The translations under genes and the position numbers were made by a program. From Rhizophagus irregularis (taxonomy: Eukaryota; Glomeromycota; Glomeromycetes; Glomerales; Glomeraceae): 64,000 nucleotides of DNA. The DNA lies in contig NC_089435.1 in the NCBI RefSeq assembly GCF_026210795.1, forward strand, positions 3,472,001 through 3,536,000. The letters run 5' to 3'. The notes under the pieces are model-generated. The model ran no database searches. It had not been told where the DNA came from and worked only from the letters and a program-made list of their open reading frames with translations. Positions within the stretch are counted from its first letter, which is position 1; each line of letters opens with the position of its first letter. Shown in pieces: positions 26,901 to 38,526 of this stretch.

Positions 26901-29900
26901 ATGATTCTTTTTTCATTTTTATTAATCAAGCCAAGAGGAGGGGTTGCATCCTTGCTTGCTCAATCTGATAAAAAATCATTTGCTGAATTAAGGACTGAAT
27001 CGGCAAGTATTTTTTTTTTCTTTTTATTTTATATGAAAAATCAATTACCTAACCTGTAAGAAAAAAATAACCAATTTTCAAATTTTTCATTATAGTTTCC
27101 TAATCCTCCTGAACTTAAAGGAGAGATTTACTCATATTTGCCTTTATCAATAAGTACCAATCTGGGAGTCCATTTAAATGGGAACTTTTCTTTATCTAGT
27201 GCAAGAAGTAATATTCTACAGTCTGAAAATGATTTCTTACAAGCTGATTGTGATGATGCAAAATGGAACCGCTATATCTTATATGATGTTTTACCCATTT
27301 TACACAATAAACTACTTGATGAGATCGTGAATCTTGAAGACATTAGATACAACAACAATAGAACTGATTTTATTCCACATACCTTAAATAATCTTTGGCC
27401 AATTACAAAAAATTTAACTATGGGATTGTACAAAAGTTACGGATTAAATGTTATTAAAAAGGGTAATAATAGAATTTACTGGACCGAAGCCAACGGTGGT
27501 AGATTTATATCATTAAAAGAAGGCAAAATTATTGAAGGAGAAGAAACAATGATTGGCGATATTTTGGGAGAATTGGGAGTTTTAATTTTGAAACTTGACA
27601 AGGACAAGCTTGAACAAATCAAGGAGATTGCTAAAAGTAAAAGGAGTCTAGGGTTCAAATATGAAACAATCAGTGGAAAAGAAGTTTGCGATAAATTGCG
27701 AGGAAAAGATAGTTTTATAAATTCATTTATACAAAAGAATAATGATAGTTCTGATAAAAAGAAGGACCCTCACGAAACAATATTCTTATTGCTTCGCTTT
27801 ATTCTTAGTAGTATTGATGGCTCATATAAAAATCTCGATAGATTACCATTAGTTCCATTGAGCGATGATTCGGTCGGAACGTTTGGCGAAGTCTATTATA
27901 TAGGGAAACAAAAGCATATAAACCTGTTTCCTAAAGTTGGGCCATCAAAATTTGTTCGTGTTGAATTACCGCACGACATAGAAAAAGTTTTTAAACGGGA
28001 TGATTTTTCTGTATTAAATATTAGACAGTTTGATTCTGCTGCAACTTTAGATCTTTTGTCCTTAGAATTTCCATACAAAAATATTAAGGAATTGGATTGG
28101 GATCCTTATGGCAAATCTATACCAAATGACGAATGGCTAAAAGAAATTTGGTCTAAACTTACATCTAGTAAGACTATAGATTTTACAAAACTTTCAAAAT
28201 TTCCTCTCTTACCAATGATCCAACCTTCCGAGAAGCTCGTTCAACTTGACATAACAAATCCGCTTTTAAATGTTGAACACGGAAGCAATTTATATCCAGT
28301 ATTAAAAAAGCTCAAGTTACGGTTCACTAATATGAAATTTCCAGACAACGCTAATTCAAATATCAAACAGTGTGTATTGCCATACAATCCAGTTAATATT
28401 GTCAATGCCTTGGAGAGGACTTGCATTTTATTGGATTTGTCTATGGAACAATTATTTAAAACTAGTGATCTTACAAATAAGGACTATGAAAGATTTAGAA
28501 CATATATTAAAGAAAATCATGAAGCATTTAAAAGTAAGTTAATGATTGATAAACTATTATATTTGATTAATAGCTTGTTAATAACTAACAACAAATTATC
28601 GTAACAGGACCGATTCGAAATCAAGACTTTATGAATGTTCTTCGTTCATTTCCAATATGGCCAGTACATTCTTGTGATAATAAGTTTATCGATGCCGGAT
28701 CTGGAATTCTCCTTCCGCACAATCTTCCATTTTTTTCCTTTCAGCAAATTGGTAATTTTTACAAATGTGATGAATATGATTTCCGTACTCTTTTCGGCTT
28801 AAGTGTTACTTACATAGATGAAGAAAAGTATATTAAAGACTATTTCATACCTCAACATATAAATACATTACCATCCGAAGATTATATTACTTTCTTGCAG
28901 AAAATTTTATCTTTAGGAAAGAGAGAAATCGAGCAATATTTTGAATTATATCCATTAATTCCAAATAAATCACTTACAGCTTTGGTAAAGGCTAATACCT
29001 TATATGACAATAATGTTCCTTTATTCTGCAGTGTTTTTGAGGACTCCGACAATTTTTTACCTACAATATTTTATAGTAATCCAGCTTGTGTGACAGCATT
29101 GAAAAGAATCGGTCTTAAGTATCAAGTGAATTGTAAAACCTTCATTGAATGTGCACAAGAGATTGAGTCACAACTTCAAAATAACAAATATCCAATGAAC
29201 ATAATCAAATATCGAGCAAAATATGTAATAGATTATTTATATGGACATATTGAAACTCTAAATTTCTCAAGTGTTCAATGGGCAGAAATTATGCAAATAA
29301 AGTTCGTCCCATCAGAAAAAAATTTTCAAAATTCATTATATGAAGATGTGAAAGAAACTTCTGGATTTGAAAGCTTTGCGGTGCTTTGTTTCCAAAGATA
29401 TAAGGAAGTATGTTGGACACGAAAGCCTTTATTTGATAAAAGTGTTGAACCAAACAGCTCATTTCTTCTGCGTCGTCCTAAAATTGGAAAACCATCTTCG
29501 GAAGATGTTATTAATCATTGGTCTTATGTTGTTGATAAAATTAAATCAAGATCTTTAGTTTGGAGATCTTCAGAGAATTATAGTGTTGTTAAGAAAATAA
29601 TCAAAAAAATTTATGAAATAATGAATGAATTTTCCAAAGAAACCCCTGGGTTAAGTATTGACCCAGAAGAGAAATTATTCTTGAATGGAGAAGATCCATT
29701 TGATGATGAAAATTGGGTAGCAGGAAGTGAGCTTGTATTTGGGGTACAAGAGGATATTAGAAAGGGATTATTACATAAAGTTAATGAATGTTTAATCCCT
29801 TACAAGGAATTATTGTTAGTTGCAGGAGCTCTAAAGCTGGAAGAAATAATAGAAGATGAATTAGATTTTAACGAAAAACACGATCAAAAAAGTTTGTTGC

Positions 29901-30606
29901 TTGATAGTTTGTTGGATAGACTTGTAAAAGGCCTTAATACAAAGCATCATGATGTAATTTTTATTGTCGGTGAGAAGGAATTGAAGTTTGGCGCTAGTCG
30001 TTACGTCCTTTCTGGTGAGTTAAGGAAGTTATTATTTTTGCGCTTTATATTTTATTAAATTACTTATTAAAATGCTTACGTCTTTTATCAATAGCCGCAT
30101 CTAAATATTTTGAGAAAATGTTTTGTGGTCACACAGCTGAGTCAATAGAAAATCAACAGATCGAAATTAGAATAAACGATATTAATCCGGATGCTTTTAA
30201 AGTATTCCTTCGATGGTTGTATGGACAATCTTTTGAAACCGCAAAAAATGCTATTTTACGCAAACAAACTGATTTTAACGCAGAACAAGAAGATTATGTT
30301 TCTTACTATTTATCATTTCTTGTTGATCTGTTGAAAATTACAGATATGTATGAAGGTGAACCACTTAAAGATATAGTAGAAGTTACGATTATAAAGGGTA
30401 AATACATTAATGTCAATAATGTATGTGAAATCCTTGAATGGGCAAAAGATTGCAAAGCTTCAAAACTAGCAACTCGCTGTGAAAAGTATATAGAAAAAAA
30501 TAAACATATAATCGTGGAGAAAAGGTTGGAACTTTGTGAAACTGAATTGGACGACGAAAGAAGGGAAGAAGAGTCACAAATGTTAGAGTTATTATTAAAC
30601 AATTAA
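20982..30606 (+). CDS. Sacsin-like double HSP90-type ATPase with BTB domain (paralog B)
   Basis: Twelve exons: 20982-21366, 21455-22254, 22341-22391, 22486-23693, 23788-25634, 25717-25799, 25879-25917, 25996-26847, 26931-27002, 27096-28533, 28608-30014, 30095-30606, giving 2897 aa. It is the tandem duplicate of the gene at 8938-18172, with the same domain order and ten shared intron positions. The first ATPase has REILQNSDDA and GVGFNSIYHITD; the second has EFLQNADDAKAT, DWQGPAIWIYND and KIGRFGIGFN. The C-terminal BTB has HHDVIFIVG, LSAASKYFEKMF and FLRWLYG, then an extra acidic helical tail absent from paralog A. One additional intron (25635-25716) interrupts what is continuous coding in A. 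The intron after 27002 has a GC donor (GCAAGT), where A has GT. The 16-residue N-terminal extension before KEFKPREPYT is also specific to this copy. Function is inferred as for A. Confidence 0.88.
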
Positions 30607-30907
30607 TGGTAATTAACTTTGTGAAAATTTTAGTTGCAAATTCTTTTTAATGTAGTGAATATTTGTTTTTTTTTGTTCATGAGCCACAATTGTATATTCG
30701 TCTAGTAGATTTATAACGTTCATATTTATTTAAACTTTATTGATTTGTATTATACATTAATTAAATACTTTTTCAATTATAAAAAGAATGGTCTAAGAAG
30801 AAACGAATATATATAAGAAAAAATGTTTTTTATACAAAAGGTAGCTATAAAAAAAAATATATAAAAAAGTACGAACATACGAAATTTATGTATACTTATG
30901 AAATAAA
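30607..30907. other. Short convergent intergenic spacer
   Basis: Three hundred bases between the stop codons of paralog B (+) and the channel gene (-). It is AT-rich and must hold both 3' ends. No gene or repeat is seen. Confidence 0.7.
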
Positions 30908-33900
30908 TTATACATTTCCAGTCCCAGCAGCTAATTTATTCAATACGTTTAACATTTCAGCTAATCTACCCTCCAATAAATTTAATCTCTCACCAATAGA
31001 ACCTTCAATAGTTTTTATAGAATCCTTTAATGATACTATTTCACTTTGAATACTACTTGCATCTTCAATCATAGGTGATATTACATTTGTAGTTTCAGAT
31101 AAATCATCATTTTTAAAATTAACTTTCTTATTTGTTGAGCTCTTCTGAGAAGTTTCGATGTTTTCATCACTATCAGCTGTACTCGTACTCCAACTACTAT
31201 AAAATTCTATCCTACTTTTCCTATTCATTGACTTAATATTCTTTTTATCATAAACATCAACGTCTAACCCAGTTATATCCCATCCTTCCTTTGAAGGCTC
31301 GTTATCCTTATCATTATTATCATCATAATATTTATTATAATCATAGAATTTCTCTTTAGTCGACGATTCCCTCAATTTCCAATATTCTTCACATTTTCTT
31401 AACCATTTTGTCAATTTATTGATATTGCCTAAATAGAATATATGTCTTGGATTTCCTTTTGTATCTCCAAATGGTTTTTCTAATATTTCATATTCTGCGA
31501 TTAAATCGGAACGATATTTTAATACTGCTAATCTACCTTCAGACTTAGCCTCATCGAATACACCCCTAAATTAAATAAGAAAAAAATTTTAATAAATTCC
31601 TTCGTGAAATAAATAATCTTTATAATTTTCTATACGTTAAATATACTTACGACATAAAAGCGATTAACATATTTTGCATAATAATGACTAATATAACACT
31701 AGCGATTAAACTCAATACACTAACAGGCCAAAAATTCCATTGTTGTAATTGATCCCAACGTCCATTAATCCAAAAATAAACAGCTACTACGGATTGAGCA
31801 AAATTTGCAAAATAATTGTCTGTTGCTTTATTTAAATCAAACGTTTGATGAATCGTCCCAGTCTTTATTCCATTATTATCTTGTAAATCAAATTGTGTAC
31901 CATCCGGTTCAAGTCCAATTTTTTCTGGTTCACGAAGTAACAAGTACCTAAAAGTAGGAGAGTAAAAAGTGAAAGAAAGTTAGAGAAAAGAAAAATGAGA
32001 TAAAGAAAATGTGTACACATATTTTGATAATTACATCGCATGTCCGTGTGCAAGTACCACAATACCTACATGTTATAAAAATTATAGGATTAATTTAAAC
32101 TCAAAAAAAAAATAAAAAAATAAATTATATATATTTTTAATAAAAAAAAAAAATTTATTTACCCATGAATGCGATGAAGGGCCAGACGTTACGTACAATA
32201 TTTATAATTATATAAATAAAATTCCCTGTTACCGCGAAATATCTAAGTAACAAGAACTAATAAAAGAAAAGAACGGTTAAATAAATCATAAGAAAGAAAT
32301 CATTTTTACAATATAAATTATATACCATTTCAATCCATAAAACCAAGATAGTGAAGGACATAGCCACTGTTGACTGTTGTACCTGATTTATTGGTACAGT
32401 TCCTCTAGATTCCCTTACCCATGTAACAGTATAAGCAGCTAAAGGCATAATAATACTAGCTAGATCAAAAAAGTTATAAACGCTAATATATCTTCTCCAG
32501 CCTTCGTGATAAAATTGTACAATTTCACTAGCCAGTAGATAATAACCCAAATAATAAAAAGTAAATATCAAAAGCTTTACGAAAGCCCTAATATGAACAT
32601 TTTCTTCATTGTTAGCATTAGCACGCACATTATTTACTACAAAACTATTTTTTAATGCGCCAGTTAATACAGCAAATAAAAGCGCAAAGCAAACGAACAA
32701 AAGTGCATGACGCAAGAAATGACTACGCGCGTATTCCCACTTAAAGTCTATTACAGCTTCCATTGCAGGATTATCAAATATCATACCATCCTTATCTTTT
32801 CTTACTACTCTAAGGAAGGGGGATAAATTTGATTCTTTTTTAATGGCGTATCCACGTGGCCAAAATAATATACGTAATAATTGAAATGGCAAATTACGAG
32901 GGTTTAATTCTTGACTTTTTGTACCTTGAGGATATACAGTGAAATCTGGTAGTGGAACCGATCTTAATGCTACTAATGCTGATGAATCTCCTCTCCCTAA
33001 TCCTGGTATCACTTTTTGTAATGCTACCAATTGCTGGTTATGCGTAATACTATTAACAAGAAAAAAAGATTAATTGAAAGTTTGGTTACGAATTTAGACT
33101 AAAAGTTAATAACATTTTACCTGGTCTTTGATTTATCTATTATATTCGCGATGGGCTGTAATATTTTAAACTTACGTAAGTTACGTAAGCTAATTGGCTT
33201 TTCCTTAGGTTCTAATCTGGTATTTGGGTTGAATGCTTTTATATACCTTAATTTACCTTGAGGTAAATCATTGGGATTTATATGCGATTCGTCCAGATGG
33301 ATTTCTTTCATTCCAAATATAGGCTTAGAGAACAGATCTTTAGCATATGAGTCTAAACGAAAAAAAAAAGTTAAAAATATATTTATTTTCTGTATTTTTT
33401 ACTACTCCATATTCCATTTAATTTAACTTCTTACCAAGATGATGGTCAAACAATAAAGGGACAGCACAAGACACTGTAAACATCCAGCCAGTATTATCCA
33501 TTGCATTATCAGAATAATAATCCAGAAGAAAACCGACCATAACCGCATCTCTTTGTCTTCTTCCTTCACTACATTTTATTGCAATCTCTAAATCACTTGT
33601 TTTTTGTTTTTTTGGCCACTCGTTCAGTCGTGGAGTATGAAGATATCTCATCCAAGGATTAGATTCTTCATTATTAAGAATTTTTTGTATCAAACGTATA
33701 CGACGACCTTTAATAAGACTAGCCATAACATCATATCTAACATCAATTAATCTCCAAATAGCGGGGCGTTTCTTAATGAATTGTCTAATCAATCTTTCGG
33801 TTCTATGAACCAAGTTTTCATATTCTTGTTGCTTCTGCAGACCAGCTGGATCATCTCTTCTATCGTATAAATGCCAAAGAGCGGAACAAGCATGATTAAC

Positions 33901-35775
33901 AGCATTAACTTCAAACGGCCAATGAAGATTTAATACAGATTCCGTTGTCATAGATTGATTTGATTTTATATGAAGACAAACTTCAAACTCACGTTGTCCG
34001 ATTTTCAGTGATTCAATAGAAATTTTTTTGTCTTTTGGAGCAACCCAAATATATTTAAGTTGTTCCTTTGCATTTACATCTTTCCTATACCATACTTGTA
34101 CGGTTGTCACTCCGATGAATAATTGAGTCGTTCTTTCGTCATCCAAGAAAGCAGATATACGAGCATATCCTTTAGAATGTATCCAAGGTTCTTTATCGAA
34201 TACTATAACAGGTTTTGTTTCGGCATTATCACGTTCTCCATCTTGATAAAATATGGTATGGTGAACAGATAAATCCCATTCAGATTCACGAAGATACTTT
34301 ACGTCAAGTGTAATTAAACCTTTTTTTGATTTAATAGTAGGAACGAGTATTTCTTTAACAAGAGTATGATCCAATACGGACGTAACGCTTCCATCAGAAC
34401 CAGCAAGTATAATATTTCCACAACTTCTAACTAATTTATAACTTCCAGATGAAAATAATTCCGTAGCATCTTGTAATATTCTAATAGCATTGTCCATATA
34501 ACTAAATAAATCCCAAACGATGATTAAGGGTATCAAACTTTCTTTTTCTTGTGCAATGATAATTAAAGATTCATCATCATTTATAAAATCTACCGAAAGA
34601 ATTCTTTCAACTCGAGGAAAACTTTGTGTTGAGATTTCCAATGAATTTTCTATTAAGTAAATTGTAATCGAATTAGCGCCACGACAATAAGCTAATAATG
34701 CATTATGTTTTGAAATGGCCACAGCGGGATTTCCATGACCAAATGCTGTTACTGCTGATTCTGCCCTTTGATGGAACACCATTTCTAATTTATCAGTTCT
34801 TAAATTATACATTTCCACCACTTGTACTCTATCTTTATAATCTTCAATTAAAAAGTAATCATTTTCTATGCTCCTACTTAATAATTCCAAACATGGAGTA
34901 TTTTGATAAAGTTTTTCAAGTTCAGCTTGAATTTTCAGTGGAAAATAGAATTGTTGAAGTTGAGAAGATGATGAAAATATATTCAACCATGAATTATTAT
35001 TATTCTCATTATTAATAACGTTATTCGACATTACAATATTATCCAAATCAAAAAAAGTTTTAGATATTCCGTTAGCATTTACAACAACTATTGTAACAGT
35101 TTGTGGTTGCAATGGGTCATCATTTAAAAATCTAACCAATCCACCCGAATCATCAATTGCTGTTAATATTCTTGAACTATGAAGTGTTGAAATTATAAAA
35201 GTTGTCGAGTTTACTCCTTTAACTCCTTTTTCTTCATCATATGTTGGGTGATTTTTCTCATTTTCTAAATCATCACTCGATTGATTATATGCAATTGTTG
35301 ACATTGAACTATTCGTTACTGATTTACCTAACATCATTTCACTTTCATCAAAACAACTTAGGGCTATTAATGTATCAGAGTATGATTGTACGTTGTTGCC
35401 CATTTGTATAATATTAATCGGATTGGAAACTGCTAATGACCATACCAATTTAACGGAAGATACGGAAGATCTAATTTCATCAAGAGCTTCACAATTTACT
35501 GGGCGTTGCTTAAATAATGAATCAACTTGACAAATATTTAACTCGAGCGTAGCTATAATTGATTATGAAAATAATTAAACTCTAAATAAAATAAAATAAA
35601 ATAAAATTCTAAAAAAAAAATAAATACCTGAGTTAAAGGTGGCAACTTGTCGACCGTTTGGACTAACTGCTACATGATGTGTAGGATATAATTTTTTATC
35701 GGAATTTTCTATATTTCCAACACCACTAACACTTCCTGTAAAAGTATCCTTCGAGGTTTCGTATAATATATCCAT
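30908..35775 (-). CDS. WD40-like propeller fused to TRP-like ion channel
   Basis: Eight exons on the complement: 35775-35628, 35552-33435, 33352-33121, 33049-32326, 32256-32163, 32065-32035, 31947-31651, 31565-30908, giving 1433 aa. Residues 1 to about 750 look like a WD40-type beta-propeller (HHVAVSPNGRQVATFNS and similar strand-turn patterns). About six hydrophobic helices follow from about residue 945 (ALLFVCFALLFAVLTGAL, LLIFTFYYLGYYLL, FFDLASIIMPLAAYTV, AMSFTILVLWIEM, ITGN/VTGNFIYIIINIV), then a pore-like stretch FAQSVVAVYFWINGRWDQ and a last helix VLSLIASVILVIIMQNMLIA. This fits the ion-transport (TRP-like) superfamily. A charged cytosolic tail ends in a predicted coiled coil (SIGERLNLLEGRLAEMLNVL) that could drive tetramerisation. 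Exon 6 is a 31-nt micro-exon. A (TA)n run lies directly upstream of the start codon. Ligand and ion are unknown. Confidence 0.85.
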
Positions 35776-36810
35776 ATATATATATATATATATAATGTAT
35801 AGTATTTTAACTACGAATACTTTTTTTTCAGTAATTTCAAAAAAAATTTCTTTTACTCAATAAAAGAAAATTTTTTCTAAAAAAAAAAATAAAATAAAAT
35901 AAAAAATAATGAGAAATATATATATATGAAAATGGGGAATTAAAAGGAAAGGAATGAAATTGGCTTTTTTTTTTGTTTTGACAAGGGAAAGAAGGAATAA
36001 GGAAACAGTGGTCCTGTTAGAAACATTTGTGTAATTCGTGTGTACAGGCTAATAATTGTTAATATATATGGCGGATCTTTTTAAATTAACAAACAAAAAT
36101 GTATAAAATAATTTATTTTAAGCCTGACGTACGTACTATTGTTGTTATATTAATATTCTATTATATTATTCTTTATATAGATCATGATGTACGATACCAA
36201 CCAATAAGAAAGAATCTTTTATTATGAAACTTGGGGAATAATTTGTAAAATAGATGATGTTGTGCAAACATCCCAAAAAATTTTTTACCTGAGGAGGCTA
36301 TACGTATTGTGATACTAAATTTGAGAAGCAAAGTTACTTGATCTGTATCACTTTACTTTCTGGCCGCATATATATGTAATACAAGGTATGCTGGTCAAAG
36401 ATGGTAACACGAGAAGGGTTAAAGAAACATAATTCGTAAAATTCATAGAATTCGTAATTTCGTTAAACTTACATAAAAATATTATCAATGTCATATTTGG
36501 TAAATAAGTTTCCCTCCCTGAATTAAATAATTTAAACTTACGCCACAAGATTAAACAATCGATATCATTTAATTCGTGTTTCTAAATATAGTTTTTTTTT
36601 ACTAAGCATATCATTCAAAAATATGCGTTGTAACGCTATCATAGGCAGCAATATTAATTTCTTGGCATTATTTAGATCGAAGCATTTCTTGTAAGCCTCA
36701 ATTATACAAGTTTATAGCGTAGAAATTAATTCGTTTTCCCGATTGTTAGATTATCAAGTAATCTCCGATTTTACCATATGATAATTATGTAACCATTGTT
36801 GTTTCAAGAA

Positions 36811-36972
36811 TACCGCACTGCACAAGATATCCCTCTTTGATAATACCCCCATGTAAAGTATCCATTTCTAAAAATCTGCATAATTTAAAAATTTTTTTCA
36901 GGGGTACAAAATAACTTCTGAACCTAGGTATTTTTATATTATACCCGGGGTATCTTGTGCAGTGCGGTACGG
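36811..36972. mobile_element. MITE-like element with CGCACTGCACAAGATA ends
   Basis: The left end TACCGCACTGCACAAGATA is matched at the right end by TATCTTGTGCAGTGCGGTA, continuing CGGTA. The 160-bp unit has no coding capacity. The terminal motif recurs at both ends of the larger element at 48648-49355, so they belong to one family. The left copy lacks the outer TACCG present elsewhere. Confidence 0.65.
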
Positions 36973-37399
36973 TACCCTAAGTTTCAGTTTTTTAAGAAAC
37001 TGAACGGACTAAGCCAAGCAAGCATGCACTTACGTTGATACATTCCATATATATATCAGAATGGTCACATATAATTTACGCGATAACGTGATATCATTTG
37101 TTTCTCGTCACGTGCTATCAGAAATTCAATTAGATGGTAAATAACGTGACTTCTCAGTAGTATTTATTTTTTTATCATAAAATGAATAAAAATGAATAAA
37201 TGTTTATATAATATGCATTTATTACTACTGTTCTGTAAAAATAAAAATAAAAATAAAAATAAATGTTATGTAATATCTAATGTATTAATGTGATAAAAGA
37301 CACCTTTAATACACACATTTAGCTATCAATAGAGATAATTTTGGGCCTAGGTCCAGCCTCGGTCCATCCTAAAAATCATTAGACTGAAGCTCTCATGAA

Positions 37400-38526
37400 A
37401 ACATAACGTTTAGAAAATATTCACTCCCAATGCACAAAGCAGCTGAAAGACTTCCAAGAACTTTACAATCTCATCTAATGAGAAACGTAATGTCGCAGAC
37501 TTTATTTGTAAAACTGTATAAAAATGTTTTCTATTAGGGCGAAGTTCACTTAGTGTAATTCGTCACTAATATAATTCACAAATGTAAGAATTTAACAATC
37601 AAAGAAACTAGTAATAACATCACACTAAGTATACTACCAATACACTGAACCATACTGTAAATGTGCGCAAGTTCTTAACATTTTCTGCGCTCTTATCTAG
37701 GTAATCTCTGAGTAGAGATACCGCCCTCGGTGTCCTCTCTTACATGTTTTAAAATGGCATTCTCGGGACCTCCTGAAATTTCAATGAATACAATCTCTTT
37801 GTTGCTTGCGACTTTCATACCAATACCATCTACTTTATTTAATGTTAAATCAAACTCTGGAAAACAACTTCACATCTTTAATACAGTCAGCTTGCACTTC
37901 AATCCAATCAAACATGTATTCTTTGTAAAATGATTAAATTTCCTTTGAATAAAGCAACAATCCTATCTACGGTGTGTTCCTTTCCCCAATATTGTGATTC
38001 ATTGTATTTTCGTTGATCATAGAGAAACTGAATTTAATCAGTATAAGTTAGTCGGCCATTCCAAGAAAGAGGACACATTAGAGTCCTGGAAAAAAACAAA
38101 GTCATAAAGAATAGTTTCACAAACCTTCCGAAATTGATAATCAGCAATCAATGGAGTCATTATAGTACTCTTGGATGCACCTTTCTCTGATTAAGTAAAG
38201 AGATCTTTAATAAATATTTGATTTAACATCGAGGTTGATGTTTATTACTAATAATACATATACAAGCCACAAATTTCTTCTGGAATTACATCGACTCGAT
38301 CATCTTTCCTGATTATACGTTGATTGTTAACATTTATCGAAAATATTTTGCTAAATATTGTATAGAATGTTCGCTGAGGGTTGGTTTTCGTGGTGTAGGT
38401 ATAGTCATTTCGCGTGGTCTCAGATGTGGTATCTTGAGTTGATTACTTAAGCGTAGCTTTTAAAAATGAATTACGTAAAACACATTTCAACTCACGCCAT
38501 CATCATTTGATTTAGTAATAGCCATT
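37400..38526 (-). pseudogene. Decayed gene, family not identified
   Basis: Translations of the complement give protein-like blocks in several frames: a possible start MAITKSNDDG at 38526, SEKGASKSTIMTPLIAD at about 38200-38150, FLEWPTNLY at about 38060, DGIGMKVASNKEIVFIEI then SGGPENAILKHVRED at about 37850-37740, and SLLRDYLDKSAENVKNL at about 37730-37670. Frame changes and stops between blocks show a broken gene. I recall similar phrases from repeated uncharacterised families in Glomeromycotina, but give no function. Confidence 0.5.

Noticed and set aside
37730-37933. Plus-strand frame of 67 codons
   Set aside because: It lies antisense to the coherent blocks of the decayed minus-strand gene.
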